Both the position numbers and the translations under genes were made by a program. Shown here piece by piece: positions 63,606 to 64,000 of a stretch of 64,000 nt of DNA. The DNA is taken from assembly GCA_025642075.2 (NCBI GenBank), contig JAODUO010001212.1, positions 1 to 64,000 on the forward strand, given 5' to 3'. Every line of letters starts with the position of its first letter. Within the stretch, counting starts at the first letter, position 1. Below the pieces are notes generated by a model. The model worked only from the letters and a program-made list of their open reading frames with translations, made no database searches and was not told the origin of the DNA. The DNA is from Ridgeia piscesae (lineage: Eukaryota > Annelida > Polychaeta > Sabellida > Siboglinidae).

Positions 63606-63725
63606 GAATTCACACAAGCCCGGTATGTTCGATTGCGCCTTCAAAAGATTCGCACCCTGAATGCTGACCTTATGACCTTCATCTACAGTAACCCTAAAGA
63701 CCTGGATCCCTCGGTTACCAACAGG
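63606..63725 (+). CDS. LAMA1/LAMA2-like: Laminin alpha (alpha-1/2 class), exon 5: LN domain
   Basis: 120 nt, residues 231-270, phase 0 at both ends. It reads EFTQARYVRLRLQKIRTLNA, then DLMTF and NPKDLDPSVTNR. This is the block just before the 'YYYSIKDI' segment that closes the LN domain and leads to the first EGF-like repeat; that segment should be in the next exon, beyond the window. The acceptor is attgcag|GAA and the donor is AGG|GTAATG. The gene is incomplete here: a full laminin alpha chain is usually about 3,000 residues, so roughly 90% lies to the right. Confidence 0.96.
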
Positions 63726-63731
63726 GTAATG

Positions 63732-64000
63732 ATTGCATTATCGAGAAGTTGAAAAAATTATTATGTATTATGCTAATTATTTAAATATTACATGGTGATA
63801 AAATGTGTGTGCGATGTAGAAGTTATCAAATTGAACGGCAGTGTAATATTTTTATATTTGACTACTTCCACATTTATAGTTGCTCTACTTGATAAATTTA
63901 TACATGCTGACATCATATTTATTCTTGAAATTGTCGTCTTTTAAACATGCCACACTTCGTAGTTGAAATCTCTATTACAAATTCTATGTAAATCTGTCTA
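63732..64000. other. Intron 5, start only
   Basis: AT-rich intronic sequence to the window edge. No further laminin exon is visible. Confidence 0.6.

Overview
The window is eukaryotic, from an animal with large repeat-filled introns. The only host gene recognised is the 5' end of a laminin alpha chain of the alpha-1/alpha-2 class, on the + strand. Five coding exons fit one reading frame: a signal-peptide exon (6968-7046) and four exons that build most of the laminin N-terminal (LN) domain (37788-38095, 61781-62023, 62342-62401, 63606-63725). All junctions are GT-AG, and the exons total 810 nt (270 codons). Introns are about 30.7 kb, 23.7 kb, 0.32 kb and 1.2 kb, and the gene runs off the right edge before the LN domain is complete. 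The host is probably a marine invertebrate, perhaps a mollusc or other lophotrochozoan. That is inferred from general character (a Jockey/CR1-type LINE, many tetranucleotide arrays, large introns) and no sequence here settles it.

Region 1-6.0 kb (upstream) is built of mobile-element debris. It holds a LINE fragment, an AT microsatellite, a possible pogo/Tigger-type end, and a long foldback element (1989-5861) whose left arm is split by a 5'-truncated, frameshifted non-LTR retrotransposon (2112-5301). A 362-bp MITE-like element with a 4-bp target duplication (6067-6428) lies about 540 bp upstream of the laminin start codon, in a CpG-rich probable promoter/5'UTR region.

Intron 1 (7.05-37.79 kb) holds microsatellites (ACAT, CAGT/CAGC, GGAT, GT), minisatellites (37 bp, 24 bp, 23 bp, 11 bp), hairpins and MITE-like foldbacks, a decayed LINE tail, and a 3639-bp LTR element on the - strand (29755-33393). 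The two 486-bp LTRs differ at only one base that I can see and are flanked by a CTAG duplication. There are PBS-like and polypurine tracts, but the interior is mostly a 34-bp minisatellite with no recognisable gag or pol.

Intron 2 (38.10-61.78 kb) holds a candidate tRNA-derived SINE, degenerate tandem repeats of about 120, 42, 35 and 26 bp, CpG-rich CCGA and CCGT arrays, a GA tract, a foldback centred on TA repeats, an exact 21 x 13-bp array, and a 0.3-kb spaced direct duplication. No second host gene, rRNA, intact tRNA or CRISPR was found. Nearly all long open frames outside the laminin exons are translations of tandem repeats.
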